DNA of 64,000 nt from an uncultured Lachnoclostridium sp. (GCA_944376715.1 CALWDO010000008.1:1-64000); one strand, 5' to 3'. Numbered from the stretch's first letter, positions 42,801 through 52,931 are shown. Translations and numbers: made by a program. Notes: generated from the sequence alone by a model not told the origin.

Positions 42801-43408
42801 TCTGCCTGTTCCTCCAAAAGCCTCTTCAGTTCCTCTGCCGCCTGCGCCTGATCTTTTACCAGGATTCCCTGCATCCCCAGCTCCCGGGCAGTCTCCACAT
42901 TAGCCGGAGAATCGTCCAGGAACACCGACTCCTCCGCCTTCAGTCCGTATTGCTCCAACAGCAGAAGGTATATGCCGGGATCCGGTTTGATCTTTTTTAC
43001 CCGGTATGACAGGATTCCTCCGTCCATCTCCGATAAAAAAGACAGCTTATCTCCCGCGTCCCGTTCTACTTTCGCCGGAAAATTAGAGAGATAGAAGGTC
43101 CGGTATCCTTGCCCCCGGAGTTCCCGAAGCCAGTTCCCCGTACCGGGATATTCCCGGATCAGCGTGCCCAGATTCTCATATACACGGCGGATCTCTTTCT
43201 CCAGTGCCGGGTCGCTGCGGACAAAAGCGGCCAATACCGCTTCTTCCGTCCACACGCCCCGGTCCAGCTCATGCCACGCCGGGCTCTGCATCATGGCCGC
43301 GCCCAGACGCCTGGCAGTCTCTCCGGTGTAGCCGCAGGAACGGATATGGTCCTGCCAGCAGAAATCCACCAGCACATTCCCGATATCAAAGATGATATTA
43401 CGGATCAT
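42797..43408 (-). CDS. HAD-superfamily hydrolase
   Basis: 203 residues. Motif I is altered: IIFDIGNVLVDFCW keeps the nucleophile Asp but has Gly where the +2 Asp usually is, a common HAD variant (epoxide hydrolase-like and YihX-like). Motif II is YLSNFPA and motif III/IV is IKPDPGIYLLLLEQYGLKAE followed by VFLDDSPANVETARELG. A phosphatase acting on a small phosphometabolite is likely. It sits between purA and the PHP gene with ATGA overlaps on both sides, so the three are one translation-coupled unit. Confidence 0.88.
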   Translation of the reverse strand: MIRNIIFDIGNVLVDFCWQDHIRSCGYTGETARRLGAAMMQSPAWHELDRGVWTEEAVLAAFVRSDPALEKEIRRVYENLGTLIREYPGTGNWLRELRGQGYRTFYLSNFPAKVERDAGDKLSFLSEMDGGILSYRVKKIKPDPGIYLLLLEQYGLKAEESVFLDDSPANVETARELGMQGILVKDQAQAAEELKRLLEEQAE

Positions 43409-44691
43409 TTTCTGTTGCGGAAGATGATATCGTCTCTTCCCGGGCCGTTGGATACCATCGTGATCGGATATCCGATCTGTTCCTCGATGAATTCCACGTA
43501 ATTACGGCAGTTCTCCGGCAGATCCTCGTACTTGCGGATCCCGCGGATATCGCACTTCCATCCGGGAAGCTTCTTATAAACAGGCTTTGCCTTCTCCAGC
43601 AGACGGGTGGTCGGGAAATCGGTGGTCACTTCTCCGTCGATCTCATAACCTACACAGACCGGGATCTCGTCCAGATAACCCAGTACATCCAGTACCGTAA
43701 ACGCCACGTCGGTAGCTCCCTGCAGGCGGCATCCGTACTTGGAAGCCACACAGTCGAACCAGCCCATACGTCTCGGACGTCCGGTGGTAGCGCCGTACTC
43801 TCCTCCGTCTCCGCCGCGGTTTCTCAACTCGTCCGCCTCGTCTCCGAAGATCTCGCTGACAAAAGCGCCTGCTCCCACCGCGCTGGAATATGCTTTGCAC
43901 ACAGCGATGATCTGCTTAATCTCATAGGGCGGGATGCCTGCTCCGATGGCTCCGTAAGCAGCCAGCGTGGAAGAAGAAGTCACCATGGGGTAGATTCCGT
44001 GATCCGGGTCTTTCAGCGTCCCCAACTGGCCTTCCAGCAGGATATTCTTGCCTTCTTTCAGCGCCTTGTCCAGATAGCTGGACACATCGCATACATACGG
44101 CTCGATCATCCGGCGGTACTCCATCAGTTCTTCATAGATATCTTCCACCTTCAAGGCCGGAGCATGGTACAGGTGCTCGATCAGCACGTTTTTCTGGGTA
44201 ATAACCCTGCCGATCTTCTCTTTCAGCTCCGCTTCATCCATGAACAGTTCGCTGACCTGGAATCCGATCTTCGCGTATTTGTCCGAATAAAACGGCGCGA
44301 TGCCGGACTTGGTGGAACCGAAAGACTTGCCTGCCAGACGCTCCTCCTCCAGTTTATCCAGTAAAATATGATAAGACATCACGATCTGGGCACGGTCAGA
44401 CACAAGGATCTTCGGCGTGGGAACGCCCCGCTCCACGATACCCTGAAGTTCTTTCACCATCACCGGAATATTTAAGGCTACGCCGTTTCCAATGATATTG
44501 ACCGTATGGCTGTAGAACACGCCGGACGGCAGTGTGTGCAGCGCAAATTTTCCGTAGTTGTTCACGATCGTGTGTCCTGCGTTGGCGCCTCCCTGGAACC
44601 GGATGATGATATCGGAATCCTGGCCAAGCATATCTGTGATCTTGCCCTTTCCTTCGTCTCCCCAGTTGGCTCCTACAATAGCTCTTACCAT
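43405..44691 (-). CDS. purA: Adenylosuccinate synthetase
   Basis: 428 residues, full length. The GTP-binding GANWGDEGKGKITDMLGQ begins at residue 7, FQGGANAGHTIV carries the catalytic His, and GSTKSGIAPFYSDKYA, GQLGTLKDPDHGIYPMVTSS, GATTGRPRRMGWFDC and the C-terminal nucleotide-binding VSNGPGRDDII are all present. It catalyses GTP-dependent joining of IMP and aspartate, the first committed AMP step. Promoter at 44770-44798. Its stop overlaps the HAD start. Confidence 0.95.
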   Translation of the reverse strand: MVRAIVGANWGDEGKGKITDMLGQDSDIIIRFQGGANAGHTIVNNYGKFALHTLPSGVFYSHTVNIIGNGVALNIPVMVKELQGIVERGVPTPKILVSDRAQIVMSYHILLDKLEEERLAGKSFGSTKSGIAPFYSDKYAKIGFQVSELFMDEAELKEKIGRVITQKNVLIEHLYHAPALKVEDIYEELMEYRRMIEPYVCDVSSYLDKALKEGKNILLEGQLGTLKDPDHGIYPMVTSSSTLAAYGAIGAGIPPYEIKQIIAVCKAYSSAVGAGAFVSEIFGDEADELRNRGGDGGEYGATTGRPRRMGWFDCVASKYGCRLQGATDVAFTVLDVLGYLDEIPVCVGYEIDGEVTTDFPTTRLLEKAKPVYKKLPGWKCDIRGIRKYEDLPENCRNYVEFIEEQIGYPITMVSNGPGRDDIIFRNRK

Positions 44692-44769
44692 ATTGATATT
44701 CCTCCGTTTTACAGGCGGATCTGCCTGTCTTCTGTTCTGTTTATGCGTCTTTTTAGGCGCACACTATTC

Positions 44770-44798
44770 AGTATAGCTTAAAAGTGTTTATAAGTAAA
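44770..44798 (-). promoter_or_regulatory. Promoter of purA
   Basis: On the minus strand TTTACT (44798-44793) and TATACT (44775-44770) are 17 bases apart. The predicted transcript starts near 44763, giving a leader of about 70 bases before the purA ATG with AGGAAT near it. Confidence 0.55.
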
Positions 44799-44803
44799 GT
44801 ATA

Positions 44804-47800
44804 TTATCCAAAATCAAACAAGGACAGCTGATTGGATTCCGGCAGACCGTCCAAAAGCCCCAGATCCGCCATCAGATCTATGACCGTCTTGCTTAGTTTT
44901 GTCCTCTGACGCAGGTCGTCTTTGGACAGGAACGGCCCCTGGGCCGCCGCCTCCACCAGAGCGTCCGCCGCTTTGTCGCCCAGCCCGTCGATGGTGGACA
45001 GGGCCGGCATAAGCTTCCCGTCGATAATCCGGAACATGTGGGCTTCCGCCTGGTAGATATCCACCTTCATGAATTCAAATCCCCGGGCATACATCTCCTG
45101 CACGCTCTTCATATCCTTCAGCGTGTCCTGCTCCTTTTTCGACAAAGTATCGCTTCTGCGCTTATAATCAGCCATATAATACTCCAGACGCTCGCGGCCC
45201 TGGCACATGATCTCGTAGTCAAAGGCGTCGGCGCGGATACTGAAATAGGCCGCATAGTAGGCCAGCGGATAGTTGATCTTGCAATAGGCGATTCTCCAGG
45301 CCATCATCACGTAGGCGGCCGCGTGGGCCTTGGGAAACATGTATTTGATCTTCTTGCAGGACCAGATATACCAGTCCGGCACGCCGTGTTCCGTCATAGT
45401 CTGTTCCCACTCCGGCTTCAGGCCTTTTCCCTTACGCACGCTCTCCATGATGGTAAACGCCAGCTCGCTGTCCAGACCCATATCGATCAGATAGATCATG
45501 ATGTCGTCACGGGTACAGATAGCGGTGGAGATCGTCGCCTTGCCTTCCTGGATCAGAGTCTGGGCGTTTCCCAGCCACACGTCCGTGCCGTGGGCCAGAC
45601 CCGCGATCCGCACCAGGTCGGAAAACTGCGTAGGTTTCGTGTCTATCAGCATCTGCATGGCGAATTCCGTACCAAACTCCGGGATTCCCAGCGATCCCAG
45701 CTTTGTCCCGCCGATATCCTCCGGTTTGATACCCAGCGCGTCCGTATTCTGGAACAGCGACATGACCTGCGGATCGTCCAGCGGGATCTTCTTGGCGTCA
45801 ATGCCGGTCAGGTCCTCCAGCGTACGGATCATGGTGGGATCATCGTGCCCCAGAATATCCAGCTTCAGAAGGTTGTGGTCGATGGAATGGTAGTCAAAGT
45901 GCGTGGTCACCGTATCGGTGGTCATATCGTTGGCCGGATGCTGAACCGGGGTAAAGGAATAGATACTTTCTCCCAGCGGCAGCACAATGATGCCGCCGGG
46001 ATGCTGTCCCGTCGTCCGGCGGATGCCGGTGCATCCCTGCACGATCCGGTCGATCTCGCAGTTTCTCTTGCGGGTTCCCCGCTCTTCATAATAGTTTTTC
46101 ACATAGCCGAATGCCGTCTTATCCGCCAGGGTGCCGATAGTCCCGGCCCGGTAGGTCTGGCCCGCGCCGAAGATTACCTCGGTGTATTTATGGGCTTTGG
46201 ACTGGTAATCGCCCGAGAAATTCAGGTCGATATCCGGCTCCTTGTTTCCCTTGAATCCCAGGAATGTCTCAAAGGGAATATCAAATCCGTCTTTCTTCAG
46301 CTTCGTACCGCACACCGGACAGTCTTTGTCAGGCATATCGCAGCCGGCCCGTCCGGAATACGCCTTTACCTCCGGAGAATCAAAATCGCTGTAATGACAG
46401 TTCGGACAGTAATAATGGGGGCTCAGCGGATTTACTTCCGTGATCCCGGCCATGGTGGCTACAAACGAGGAACCTACCGACCCGCGGGAGCCTACCAGGT
46501 ATCCGTCGTCGTTGGACTTCCACACCAGTTTCTGGGCGATGATATACATCACGGCGAATCCATTGCCGATGATGGATTTCAGCTCCCGTTCCAGCCGCTC
46601 CGTCACCACTTCGGGCAGATTTTCCCCGTAGATCTCATGGGCTTTCCGGTAGCAGATCTCCCTGAGCGTTTTGTCCGAATCCGGGATCACCGGCGGGCAC
46701 TTGTCCGGGCGCACCGGCGACAGATGCTCGCACATGTCGGAGATCAGGTTGGTATTGGTGATCACCACTTCTTCCGCTTTCTCCGGCCCCAGGAACGCAA
46801 ATTCTTCCAGCATCTCTTCTGTGGTCCTCAGATACAGCGGCGCCTGTTCGTCCGCGTCACCAAATCCCTTGCCTGCCATGATAATGCGCCGGTAGACTTC
46901 GTCCTCCGGATCCATAAAGTGCACGTCGCAGGTAGCTACTACCGGCTTGTGGAATTCTTCGCCCAGCCGGATAATCTTCCGCACATTTTCCCGCAGGTCC
47001 TCTTCCGACTGCACCGGGTTCTTGGAATCTTTGATCATAAACCGGTTGTTCCCGATGGGCTGGATCTCCAGATAATCGTAAAAATCCACGATTCTGGCAA
47101 TCTCCTGAGCCGGGGCTCCTCGCAGGATCGCCTGATACAGTTCTCCCGCCTCGCATGCCGATCCCACGATCAGACCTTCCCGGTAACGGTTCAGTTCGCT
47201 TTTGGGAATCCTTGGCCTTCTGAAAAAATAATCCAGATGGGACATGGATACCAGACGGTATAAATTTACCCGCCCGATATCGTTTTTCGCCAGGATGATC
47301 ACATGGTACGTGGCCAGCTTTTTGATCATCTCCTTATCCGGACGCCCCATCTCGTTCACATCGTCCAGGGTAAAAATATCCCGTTCTTTGAACATCCGGA
47401 TAAATTTTACGAAGATCTCCGCCGTACACGCCGCGTCGTCCACAGCCCGGTGATGATTCTCCAGAGATACCCCCAGCGCTTTCGCCACCGTGTCCAGTTT
47501 ATATTTCCCCAGAGACGGCAGGAGCATCCGCGCCATGGCCACTGTATCTCCCACGGTAAACTCCGCGTCGATTCCCAGCGTGATGCAGTTCTGATGGATA
47601 AAGCCCGCGTCGAAGGACGCATTGTGGGCGATCAGCACACAGTCGCCGCAGAATTTCAGAAAGGCGGGCAGAACTTCTTCGATGGGCGGCGCGTCGATTA
47701 CCATCTCGTCGCTGATGCCGGTCAACTGCTCGATCTCAAAGGGAATGGGCTCTTTGGGATTTACAAAGGTGCTGAACCGCTCTGTGATCTTCCCTTCCTC

Positions 47801-49261
47801 CACTTTCACCGCTCCGATCTCGATGATCCGGTTGTTGACCGCAGACAGTCCGGTAGTCTCCAGGTCAAAGACCACAAAGGAACCGTCCAGGCTCTGGCCT
47901 TTGGAATTTTCCACCACTTCTTTTAAGTCATCCACCAGGTAGCCTTCCACCCCGTAGATCACCTTGAAGTCTTCGTCCTTTGAAATCGTGTGATTCGCTT
48001 CGGTAAAAGCCTGCACGCATCCATGATCCGTCAGGGCCAGCGCCGGCATCCCCCAGGATTTTGCTCTCTTCAGAAGGGCCGAGGCGTCGGTCACGCCGTC
48101 CATATCGCTCATCTTGGTATGGCAGTGCAGTTCCACCCTCTTTTTATAGGCATAATCCATACGCGCCACTGTGAAATCCGCGATCTTTTTGATCCCTGTC
48201 ACAGAGCCGATGGTCAGCTCATGATCGAAACGGTCCAGAACCGTCATGCCTTTTACTTTCACAAACCCGCCTGCCTGAATCTTCTCTTTCAGTTCCGAAA
48301 GCTGCTCGTTCTTCGTAAACATTTTCACGTGGATCGTATCGGTAAAATCAGTGACCGTCAGCGTCAGGATCGTCCGCTCCCCGCGGATCTCCCTCTCGTC
48401 GATCTGCAGGATCTTTCCGCGGATGGTCACTTCTCCCATCTCCTCGATCACCTGCTCCAGCGGCATAGGTTCATCGTCAAAATCCCGTCCGTACAACACA
48501 TCGGGGTTATCGCTTTTCCGGTAGCTGTAGCTCTTCCGTTCCGAAGAACCATTTCCTCCGTTCCCCGCCTTGCCGGGGAACTGCCGCGCCCCGCTGCCGC
48601 GGGACGCGTTCTCTTCCCTGGCGGCAGCCCTGGCCTGGGAGCCTTTAGCCCGTTCTTCCGCATGGGCTTTCTTCTCCTGACGAAGACTCTCGGTAAGAAA
48701 ACTGATCTTCTGTTTCAGCTCCGCCTGGCTCTTCTCAATACTCACGCTTTCTTTCAGTTCCAGATACTGAAGATCCACTTTCACCTGAAAACCGCAGCGC
48801 TCATTAAATACCCGGTCCAGGATCCGCAGCAGGTCGTCCACCGCTTCCCGGTCATAGACCCGGTCCGAGATACCAAAAAGCACCGTGTGTTCATCCGGAA
48901 ACTCCATCTTCGCATGTTTCATCAGACTTCTTTTGTAGGGACTGTACGCTTCCAGTTCCATCAGCACGCTCTCTTCATAGACGTCCCAGAGCTTTTCGGG
49001 GGTATACTGCTCCGACAGCTGAAACTTCTCAAAGATAAGTACCTGCACCTTCCGGTACCCGAAGATCTGTTTCTGGATCTGTTTCGCCAAATGAAAAAGC
49101 TGATCTTTGGCAATCAGCTTTTTACTCGTCATATACACCCGCAGCACATCCCGGGCAGGCGTCATGGACACTCTGGTCACTACCGTCTGCTCGAACAGAG
49201 CGTGCTCCTGTTCACCGAGCTGCAGCGTCTTAAATACTTCAAAAAAAGGTTTTTCATTCAT
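44804..49261 (-). CDS. polC: DNA polymerase III, PolC-type alpha subunit
   Basis: 1485 residues, typical for Gram-positive PolC. Domain order: N-terminal domain; OB-fold (VTIRGKILQIDEREIRGERT); PHP domain with VELHCHTKMSDMDGVTDASA; an inserted DEDDh 3'-5' exonuclease (FVVFDLETTGLSAVNNRIIE, AHNASFDAGF, HHRAVDDAACTAEIF); palm with RGSVGSSFVATMAGITEVNP and KEPDIDLNFSGDYQ; a Cys-rich zinc site (CPNCHYSD, CPVCGTKL); and a C-terminal duplex-binding region. It is the essential replicative polymerase with proofreading. ATG 49261 overlaps the ispG stop by eight bases. Last gene of the thyA-dfr-ftsW-ispG-polC run. Confidence 0.96.
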   Translation of the reverse strand: MNEKPFFEVFKTLQLGEQEHALFEQTVVTRVSMTPARDVLRVYMTSKKLIAKDQLFHLAKQIQKQIFGYRKVQVLIFEKFQLSEQYTPEKLWDVYEESVLMELEAYSPYKRSLMKHAKMEFPDEHTVLFGISDRVYDREAVDDLLRILDRVFNERCGFQVKVDLQYLELKESVSIEKSQAELKQKISFLTESLRQEKKAHAEERAKGSQARAAAREENASRGSGARQFPGKAGNGGNGSSERKSYSYRKSDNPDVLYGRDFDDEPMPLEQVIEEMGEVTIRGKILQIDEREIRGERTILTLTVTDFTDTIHVKMFTKNEQLSELKEKIQAGGFVKVKGMTVLDRFDHELTIGSVTGIKKIADFTVARMDYAYKKRVELHCHTKMSDMDGVTDASALLKRAKSWGMPALALTDHGCVQAFTEANHTISKDEDFKVIYGVEGYLVDDLKEVVENSKGQSLDGSFVVFDLETTGLSAVNNRIIEIGAVKVEEGKITERFSTFVNPKEPIPFEIEQLTGISDEMVIDAPPIEEVLPAFLKFCGDCVLIAHNASFDAGFIHQNCITLGIDAEFTVGDTVAMARMLLPSLGKYKLDTVAKALGVSLENHHRAVDDAACTAEIFVKFIRMFKERDIFTLDDVNEMGRPDKEMIKKLATYHVIILAKNDIGRVNLYRLVSMSHLDYFFRRPRIPKSELNRYREGLIVGSACEAGELYQAILRGAPAQEIARIVDFYDYLEIQPIGNNRFMIKDSKNPVQSEEDLRENVRKIIRLGEEFHKPVVATCDVHFMDPEDEVYRRIIMAGKGFGDADEQAPLYLRTTEEMLEEFAFLGPEKAEEVVITNTNLISDMCEHLSPVRPDKCPPVIPDSDKTLREICYRKAHEIYGENLPEVVTERLERELKSIIGNGFAVMYIIAQKLVWKSNDDGYLVGSRGSVGSSFVATMAGITEVNPLSPHYYCPNCHYSDFDSPEVKAYSGRAGCDMPDKDCPVCGTKLKKDGFDIPFETFLGFKGNKEPDIDLNFSGDYQSKAHKYTEVIFGAGQTYRAGTIGTLADKTAFGYVKNYYEERGTRKRNCEIDRIVQGCTGIRRTTGQHPGGIIVLPLGESIYSFTPVQHPANDMTTDTVTTHFDYHSIDHNLLKLDILGHDDPTMIRTLEDLTGIDAKKIPLDDPQVMSLFQNTDALGIKPEDIGGTKLGSLGIPEFGTEFAMQMLIDTKPTQFSDLVRIAGLAHGTDVWLGNAQTLIQEGKATISTAICTRDDIMIYLIDMGLDSELAFTIMESVRKGKGLKPEWEQTMTEHGVPDWYIWSCKKIKYMFPKAHAAAYVMMAWRIAYCKINYPLAYYAAYFSIRADAFDYEIMCQGRERLEYYMADYKRRSDTLSKKEQDTLKDMKSVQEMYARGFEFMKVDIYQAEAHMFRIIDGKLMPALSTIDGLGDKAADALVEAAAQGPFLSKDDLRQRTKLSKTVIDLMADLGLLDGLPESNQLSLFDFG

Positions 49262-50309
49262 TCCAGTTCTCCAGTTCATGGCGAAGCGCGCTAAGAAGTT
49301 CTCCCTCCGGCACTTTCCGGATCACTTCTCCGTGCTTCATCAAAAGGCCTTCTCCCTGGCCTCCCGCGATACCCAGATCCGCCTCACGGGCCTCTCCCGG
49401 CCCGTTGACCACACAGCCCATCACGGCCACTTTGATATTCAGCGGGAATTCCGTCACCATGGTCTCCACCTCATTTGCAAGGCTGATCAGATCGATCTTG
49501 GTTCTTCCGCAGGTAGGACAGGATACCACTTCAATCCCTCCGGTCCGCAGGCCTAAAGTCCGCAGAATCAGTTTCGCCGATTTGATCTCCTCCACCGGAT
49601 CCCCGGTCAGCGATACGCGGATGGTATCCCCGATGCCCTGACTCAGGATAATGCCAAGTCCTACCGCAGACTTGATATTTCCGGAGTACAAAGTCCCGGC
49701 CTCCGTGATCCCCACATGGAGCGGGTAAGACGTCTTATCCGCGATCAGTTCGTGTGCTTTCGCGCACATCATAACATTGGAAGATTTGATGCTGATCACC
49801 AGGTTGTCATATCCCAGATCCTCGATGATCTTCACCTTGTCCAGCGCGCTCTCCACCAGGCCTTCCGCCGTGACCCCATGGTATTTTTCCACCAGATCCT
49901 TCTCCAGGGATCCACTGTTCACACCCACGCGGATAGGGATTCCCCTTTCTTTCGCCGCGTCCACCACGGCCCGGATACGGTCCAGACTCCCGATATTTCC
50001 CGGATTAATACGGATCTTGTCCGCTCCGTTCTCGATGGCGGCGATCGCCATCCGGTAGTCAAAATGGATGTCGGCCACCAGCGGAATACGGATCTGTTTC
50101 TTGATCTTTCGAAGGGCCAGAGCCGCCTCCTGTGTGGGCACCGTGCAGCGCACGATCTCGCATCCTGCCGCTTCCAGCCGATGAATCTGCGCCACCGTTG
50201 CCTCCACGTCTTCCGTTCTGGTATTTGTCATGGACTGGATCAGGATCGGATTGCCGCCTCCGATGACCCGGTCGCCGATCTTTACTGTCTTTGTATGATC
50301 TCGATACAT
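49254..50309 (-). CDS. ispG: 4-hydroxy-3-methylbut-2-en-1-yl diphosphate synthase (flavodoxin-type)
   Basis: 351 residues. The TIM-barrel start VKIGDRVIGGGNPILIQSMT is followed by NTRTEDVEATVAQIHRLEAA, VADIHFDYRMAIAAIENGAD and KIRINPGNIG. The iron-sulfur Cys residues lie in VVSCPTCGRTKIDLI and AVMGCVVNGPGEAREAD. It makes HMBPP in the MEP isoprenoid pathway, which also feeds undecaprenyl-phosphate for the polysaccharide machinery. It lies 12 bases after ftsW and overlaps the start of polC by eight bases. Confidence 0.95.
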   Translation of the reverse strand: MYRDHTKTVKIGDRVIGGGNPILIQSMTNTRTEDVEATVAQIHRLEAAGCEIVRCTVPTQEAALALRKIKKQIRIPLVADIHFDYRMAIAAIENGADKIRINPGNIGSLDRIRAVVDAAKERGIPIRVGVNSGSLEKDLVEKYHGVTAEGLVESALDKVKIIEDLGYDNLVISIKSSNVMMCAKAHELIADKTSYPLHVGITEAGTLYSGNIKSAVGLGIILSQGIGDTIRVSLTGDPVEEIKSAKLILRTLGLRTGGIEVVSCPTCGRTKIDLISLANEVETMVTEFPLNIKVAVMGCVVNGPGEAREADLGIAGGQGEGLLMKHGEVIRKVPEGELLSALRHELENWNE

Positions 50310-50321
50310 CTCTTCACCCCT

Positions 50322-51524
50322 TTACTCCAGACGCTCCCTCTTAAGATCGTCCAGACGTTTTTTAACACTGTATTTATTAACGCTCAAGACCAGCCCGATC
50401 TCGATCAGCAGGAAAAACGAAGCAGTGCCGCCATAACTGAAGAACGGGAGCGTCACTCCCGTGGTGGGGAACAGGTTCGTCACTACCATCAGGTTTAAGA
50501 TCACCTGCAGCGCAATGTGGGACATAACGCCGATGGCCATCATGCGTCCCAGCGTATCTTCCGCCGTCTGCGAGATCGTATAGATCCGGTACAGCAGATA
50601 GATAAACAGCAGAATAATCAGGCCTGCGCCGAATATCCCCAGCTCTTCACAGATAATCGCAAATATGTAGTCGTTGAACGGCTCCGGAATCTTGCCCAGC
50701 TTCTGGATACTGTTTCCCAGTCCTTTTCCCCACAGGCCGCCCGATCCGATGGCGTACAAGCCCTGGAGAGACTGGAACGCCGTATCCTGTTCGTACTCAT
50801 AGGGCACCAGCCACGCACGGATACGCTGGATACGGAAATTCGCGTCCGCCACTTCTGCCGGATCCATATGGTAGACATAATAGAGTACGGCCGTCACGCC
50901 CACCGCGACCACCGCCACGCACAGGAAAAATTTCCAGTACTGGGGATGCATCACAAAGATCATGATCACCGCCGTCCCCAGCAGGATCGCCGCCGTACTC
51001 ATGTTGTCGCTGATCGTCAGGATCAACATGGCGATCACTGCGGAAGGGAGCGCCATCACTATAATAGACAGCCAGCTCTTCAGCTTCCTGGCATTCGCCG
51101 TGATCAGCGTAGCCATAAAGATGATCATGATCAGTTTGATCGGCTCCGCCACCTGGAACTGCACCGGCCCGATCCGCAGCCACCTGGTAGCTCCCTTAAC
51201 CGTAACCCCAAGCGGCGTCTTCAGCAGAAGCACCAGCGCCAGACAGGCTGCATAACCCAGCAGTGCCAGCTTGCTCCACACATGATAGTTGATGTTGGAA
51301 ACCACAAGCATGGCTATAACTCCCAGAATACTGTAGATCACCTGGTTCTTTAAAAGATACATGGGATCATTGTTGTAGGTGCTGCTCATGCTCGCCGTAT
51401 AATAGCTGGCGCTGTATATCATGACAAATCCGAACACCATCAGAAAGAGCAGCGCCACCAGAAGATTGGTGTCCAGCCCCAGAAGCCCAAATTGAAACAG
51501 CCTCCCTCTCTTTCTTTTCTTCAT
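50322..51524 (-). CDS. FtsW/RodA/SpoVE-family peptidoglycan glycosyltransferase
   Basis: 400 residues with about ten membrane segments. Family marks are MVFGFVMIYSASYYTA in the first segment, GATRWLRIGPVQFQVAEPIK with the catalytic Asp position replaced by the usual neighbouring Glu, LGNSIQKLGKIPEPFNDYIF, AIICEELGIFGAGLIILLF and PTTGVTLPFFSYGGTASFF. It polymerises lipid II in septal or elongation wall synthesis with a partner PBP. FtsW, RodA and SpoVE are hard to tell apart here. Its start overlaps the dfr stop (ATGA). Confidence 0.9.
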   Translation of the reverse strand: MKKRKRGRLFQFGLLGLDTNLLVALLFLMVFGFVMIYSASYYTASMSSTYNNDPMYLLKNQVIYSILGVIAMLVVSNINYHVWSKLALLGYAACLALVLLLKTPLGVTVKGATRWLRIGPVQFQVAEPIKLIMIIFMATLITANARKLKSWLSIIVMALPSAVIAMLILTISDNMSTAAILLGTAVIMIFVMHPQYWKFFLCVAVVAVGVTAVLYYVYHMDPAEVADANFRIQRIRAWLVPYEYEQDTAFQSLQGLYAIGSGGLWGKGLGNSIQKLGKIPEPFNDYIFAIICEELGIFGAGLIILLFIYLLYRIYTISQTAEDTLGRMMAIGVMSHIALQVILNLMVVTNLFPTTGVTLPFFSYGGTASFFLLIEIGLVLSVNKYSVKKRLDDLKRERLE

Positions 51525-52021
51525 GCCGGACTCCCCTGCCTCTCATACCGGCAAAAAGTAAACTCCAGATCAAAATAAGTCTTCTCCTCACTCTGTCCTG
51601 TCAGCCTCCATTCCGGCATGTCGTCCATATCAGGGAAGTAAGTATCTGCCTCGTAGGCATGATCGATCCTGGTCACATGCGCCACGCTGCAGTAAGGCAG
51701 GAACTCCTTATAGATACTGCTCCCTCCGATAATATAGACGTCTTCTGACGGATACTTTTTCAGCTCCTCCAGCACATCCTCCATATTATGGAACACCAGA
51801 GCGTCCTTCACCTGATAATGGGGATTCCTGGTCAGCACAATGTTGGTGCGGTTCTTTAGCGGACGTCCTCCGGGAAAACTCTCCAGAGTCTTTCTTCCCA
51901 TCACGACCACTTTCCCTGTGGTCTCCCTGCGGAAGAACTTCATGTCCTCCGGGATGCTGACCAACAGTTTATTCTGGTGCCCGATGCCCCAGTTTTTATC
52001 TACAGCTACTATTAAATTCAT
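51521..52021 (-). CDS. Dihydrofolate reductase
   Basis: 166 residues. MNLIVAVDKNWGIGHQNKLL carries the substrate loop, with MKFFRRETTGKVVVMGRKTL and ESFPGGRPLKNRTNIVLTRN following, and EDVYIIGGSSIYKEFLPYCS is the NADPH-binding strand. The catalytic acid is expected in the PEDMKFFRR helix region, where the family Asp/Glu sits. It regenerates tetrahydrofolate after the thyA reaction, explaining their adjacency. It starts 13 bases downstream of the thyA stop and overlaps ftsW by four bases. Confidence 0.93.
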   Translation of the reverse strand: MNLIVAVDKNWGIGHQNKLLVSIPEDMKFFRRETTGKVVVMGRKTLESFPGGRPLKNRTNIVLTRNPHYQVKDALVFHNMEDVLEELKKYPSEDVYIIGGSSIYKEFLPYCSVAHVTRIDHAYEADTYFPDMDDMPEWRLTGQSEEKTYFDLEFTFCRYERQGSPA

Positions 52022-52034
52022 ATCTGTCCTCCCT

Positions 52035-52883
52035 TTATACCGCGATCGGGATATTTTTCACCTGCGGCCCTGCCTGGTAGTCTTCCACGATCAGGTCTGC
52101 CGTGGTAAATGAATAAAAGTCTTTCACATCCGGGTTCAGCCTTACTTTTGGCGCCGGATAGGTCTCCCGGGAAATCAGCTCCCGGATAATGTCCACATGA
52201 CGGTCATAGATATGCGCGTCCGCGATCACATGCAGCAGCTCTCCGGGAATCATACCGCACGCCTGAGCCACCATCATCAGCAGGATCGCGTACTGGCACA
52301 CATTCCAGTTATTGGCCGCCAGCACATCCTGGGAACGCTGGTTCAGCACCATGTTCAGAGTCAGCCTGTCCTCCCCCGGATCCTGGGTCACGTTATATGT
52401 CACTCCATAAGCGCAGGGATACAGGTGCATCTCGCTCAGATCCGCATGTACATAAGTGTTGGTCATGATCCGGCGGCTGAAGGGATTGTTCTTCAAATCA
52501 AAAAGCACCCGGTCCATCTGATCCATCATGCCTTCTTTGTACTTGCTCTTTACGCCGATCTGATAGCCGTATGCCTTGCCGATGGAACCGGTCTCATCCG
52601 CCCATTCGTCCCACACATGGCTGTTCAGGTCATGGATGTTGGAAGACTTCTTCTGATAAATCCACAGGATCTCATCCATGCAGCTCTTGAGCGCCGTCTT
52701 GCGCAGGGTGATCGCCGGGAACTCCTTTCTCAGGTCATACCGGTTCACCACGCCGAACTTTTTGATCGTATAGGCGCTGGAGCCGTCCTCCCACCGGGGC
52801 CGGACCTTCTCGCCCTCGGTGCTGGTCCCGTTCTCCAGGATATCCCGGCACATATTTATAAAAAGCTGATCTGCATAGCTCAT
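52035..52883 (-). CDS. thyA: Thymidylate synthase
   Basis: 282 residues. The catalytic Cys lies in HLYPCAYGVTYNV, followed by LTLNMVLNQRSQDVLAANNW (the RS.D.......N dUMP phosphate/base-binding segment), ACGMIPGELLHVIADAHIYD and DFYSFTTADLIVEDY. It methylates dUMP to dTMP with methylene-THF. ATG 52883 has GGAGAG nine bases upstream; the frame continues to 53015 with no site, and that part overlaps the promoter and the divergent methyltransferase gene. First gene of the thyA-dfr-ftsW-ispG-polC run. Confidence 0.93.
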   Translation of the reverse strand: MSYADQLFINMCRDILENGTSTEGEKVRPRWEDGSSAYTIKKFGVVNRYDLRKEFPAITLRKTALKSCMDEILWIYQKKSSNIHDLNSHVWDEWADETGSIGKAYGYQIGVKSKYKEGMMDQMDRVLFDLKNNPFSRRIMTNTYVHADLSEMHLYPCAYGVTYNVTQDPGEDRLTLNMVLNQRSQDVLAANNWNVCQYAILLMMVAQACGMIPGELLHVIADAHIYDRHVDIIRELISRETYPAPKVRLNPDVKDFYSFTTADLIVEDYQAGPQVKNIPIAV

Positions 52884-52931
52884 CTTTTTCTCTCCATTCT
52901 GGTCATTGCAAAATGCTGATATCAATATTAT

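Noticed and set aside
45038-47263. 741-codon open frame on the plus strand inside polC
   Set aside because: Antisense shadow: polC on the other strand has complete domains and motifs, and this frame has no recognisable domain or ribosome site.
47990-49294. 434-codon plus-strand frame over the 5' part of polC
   Set aside because: Antisense shadow of polC, low-complexity His/Arg/Phe-rich translation.
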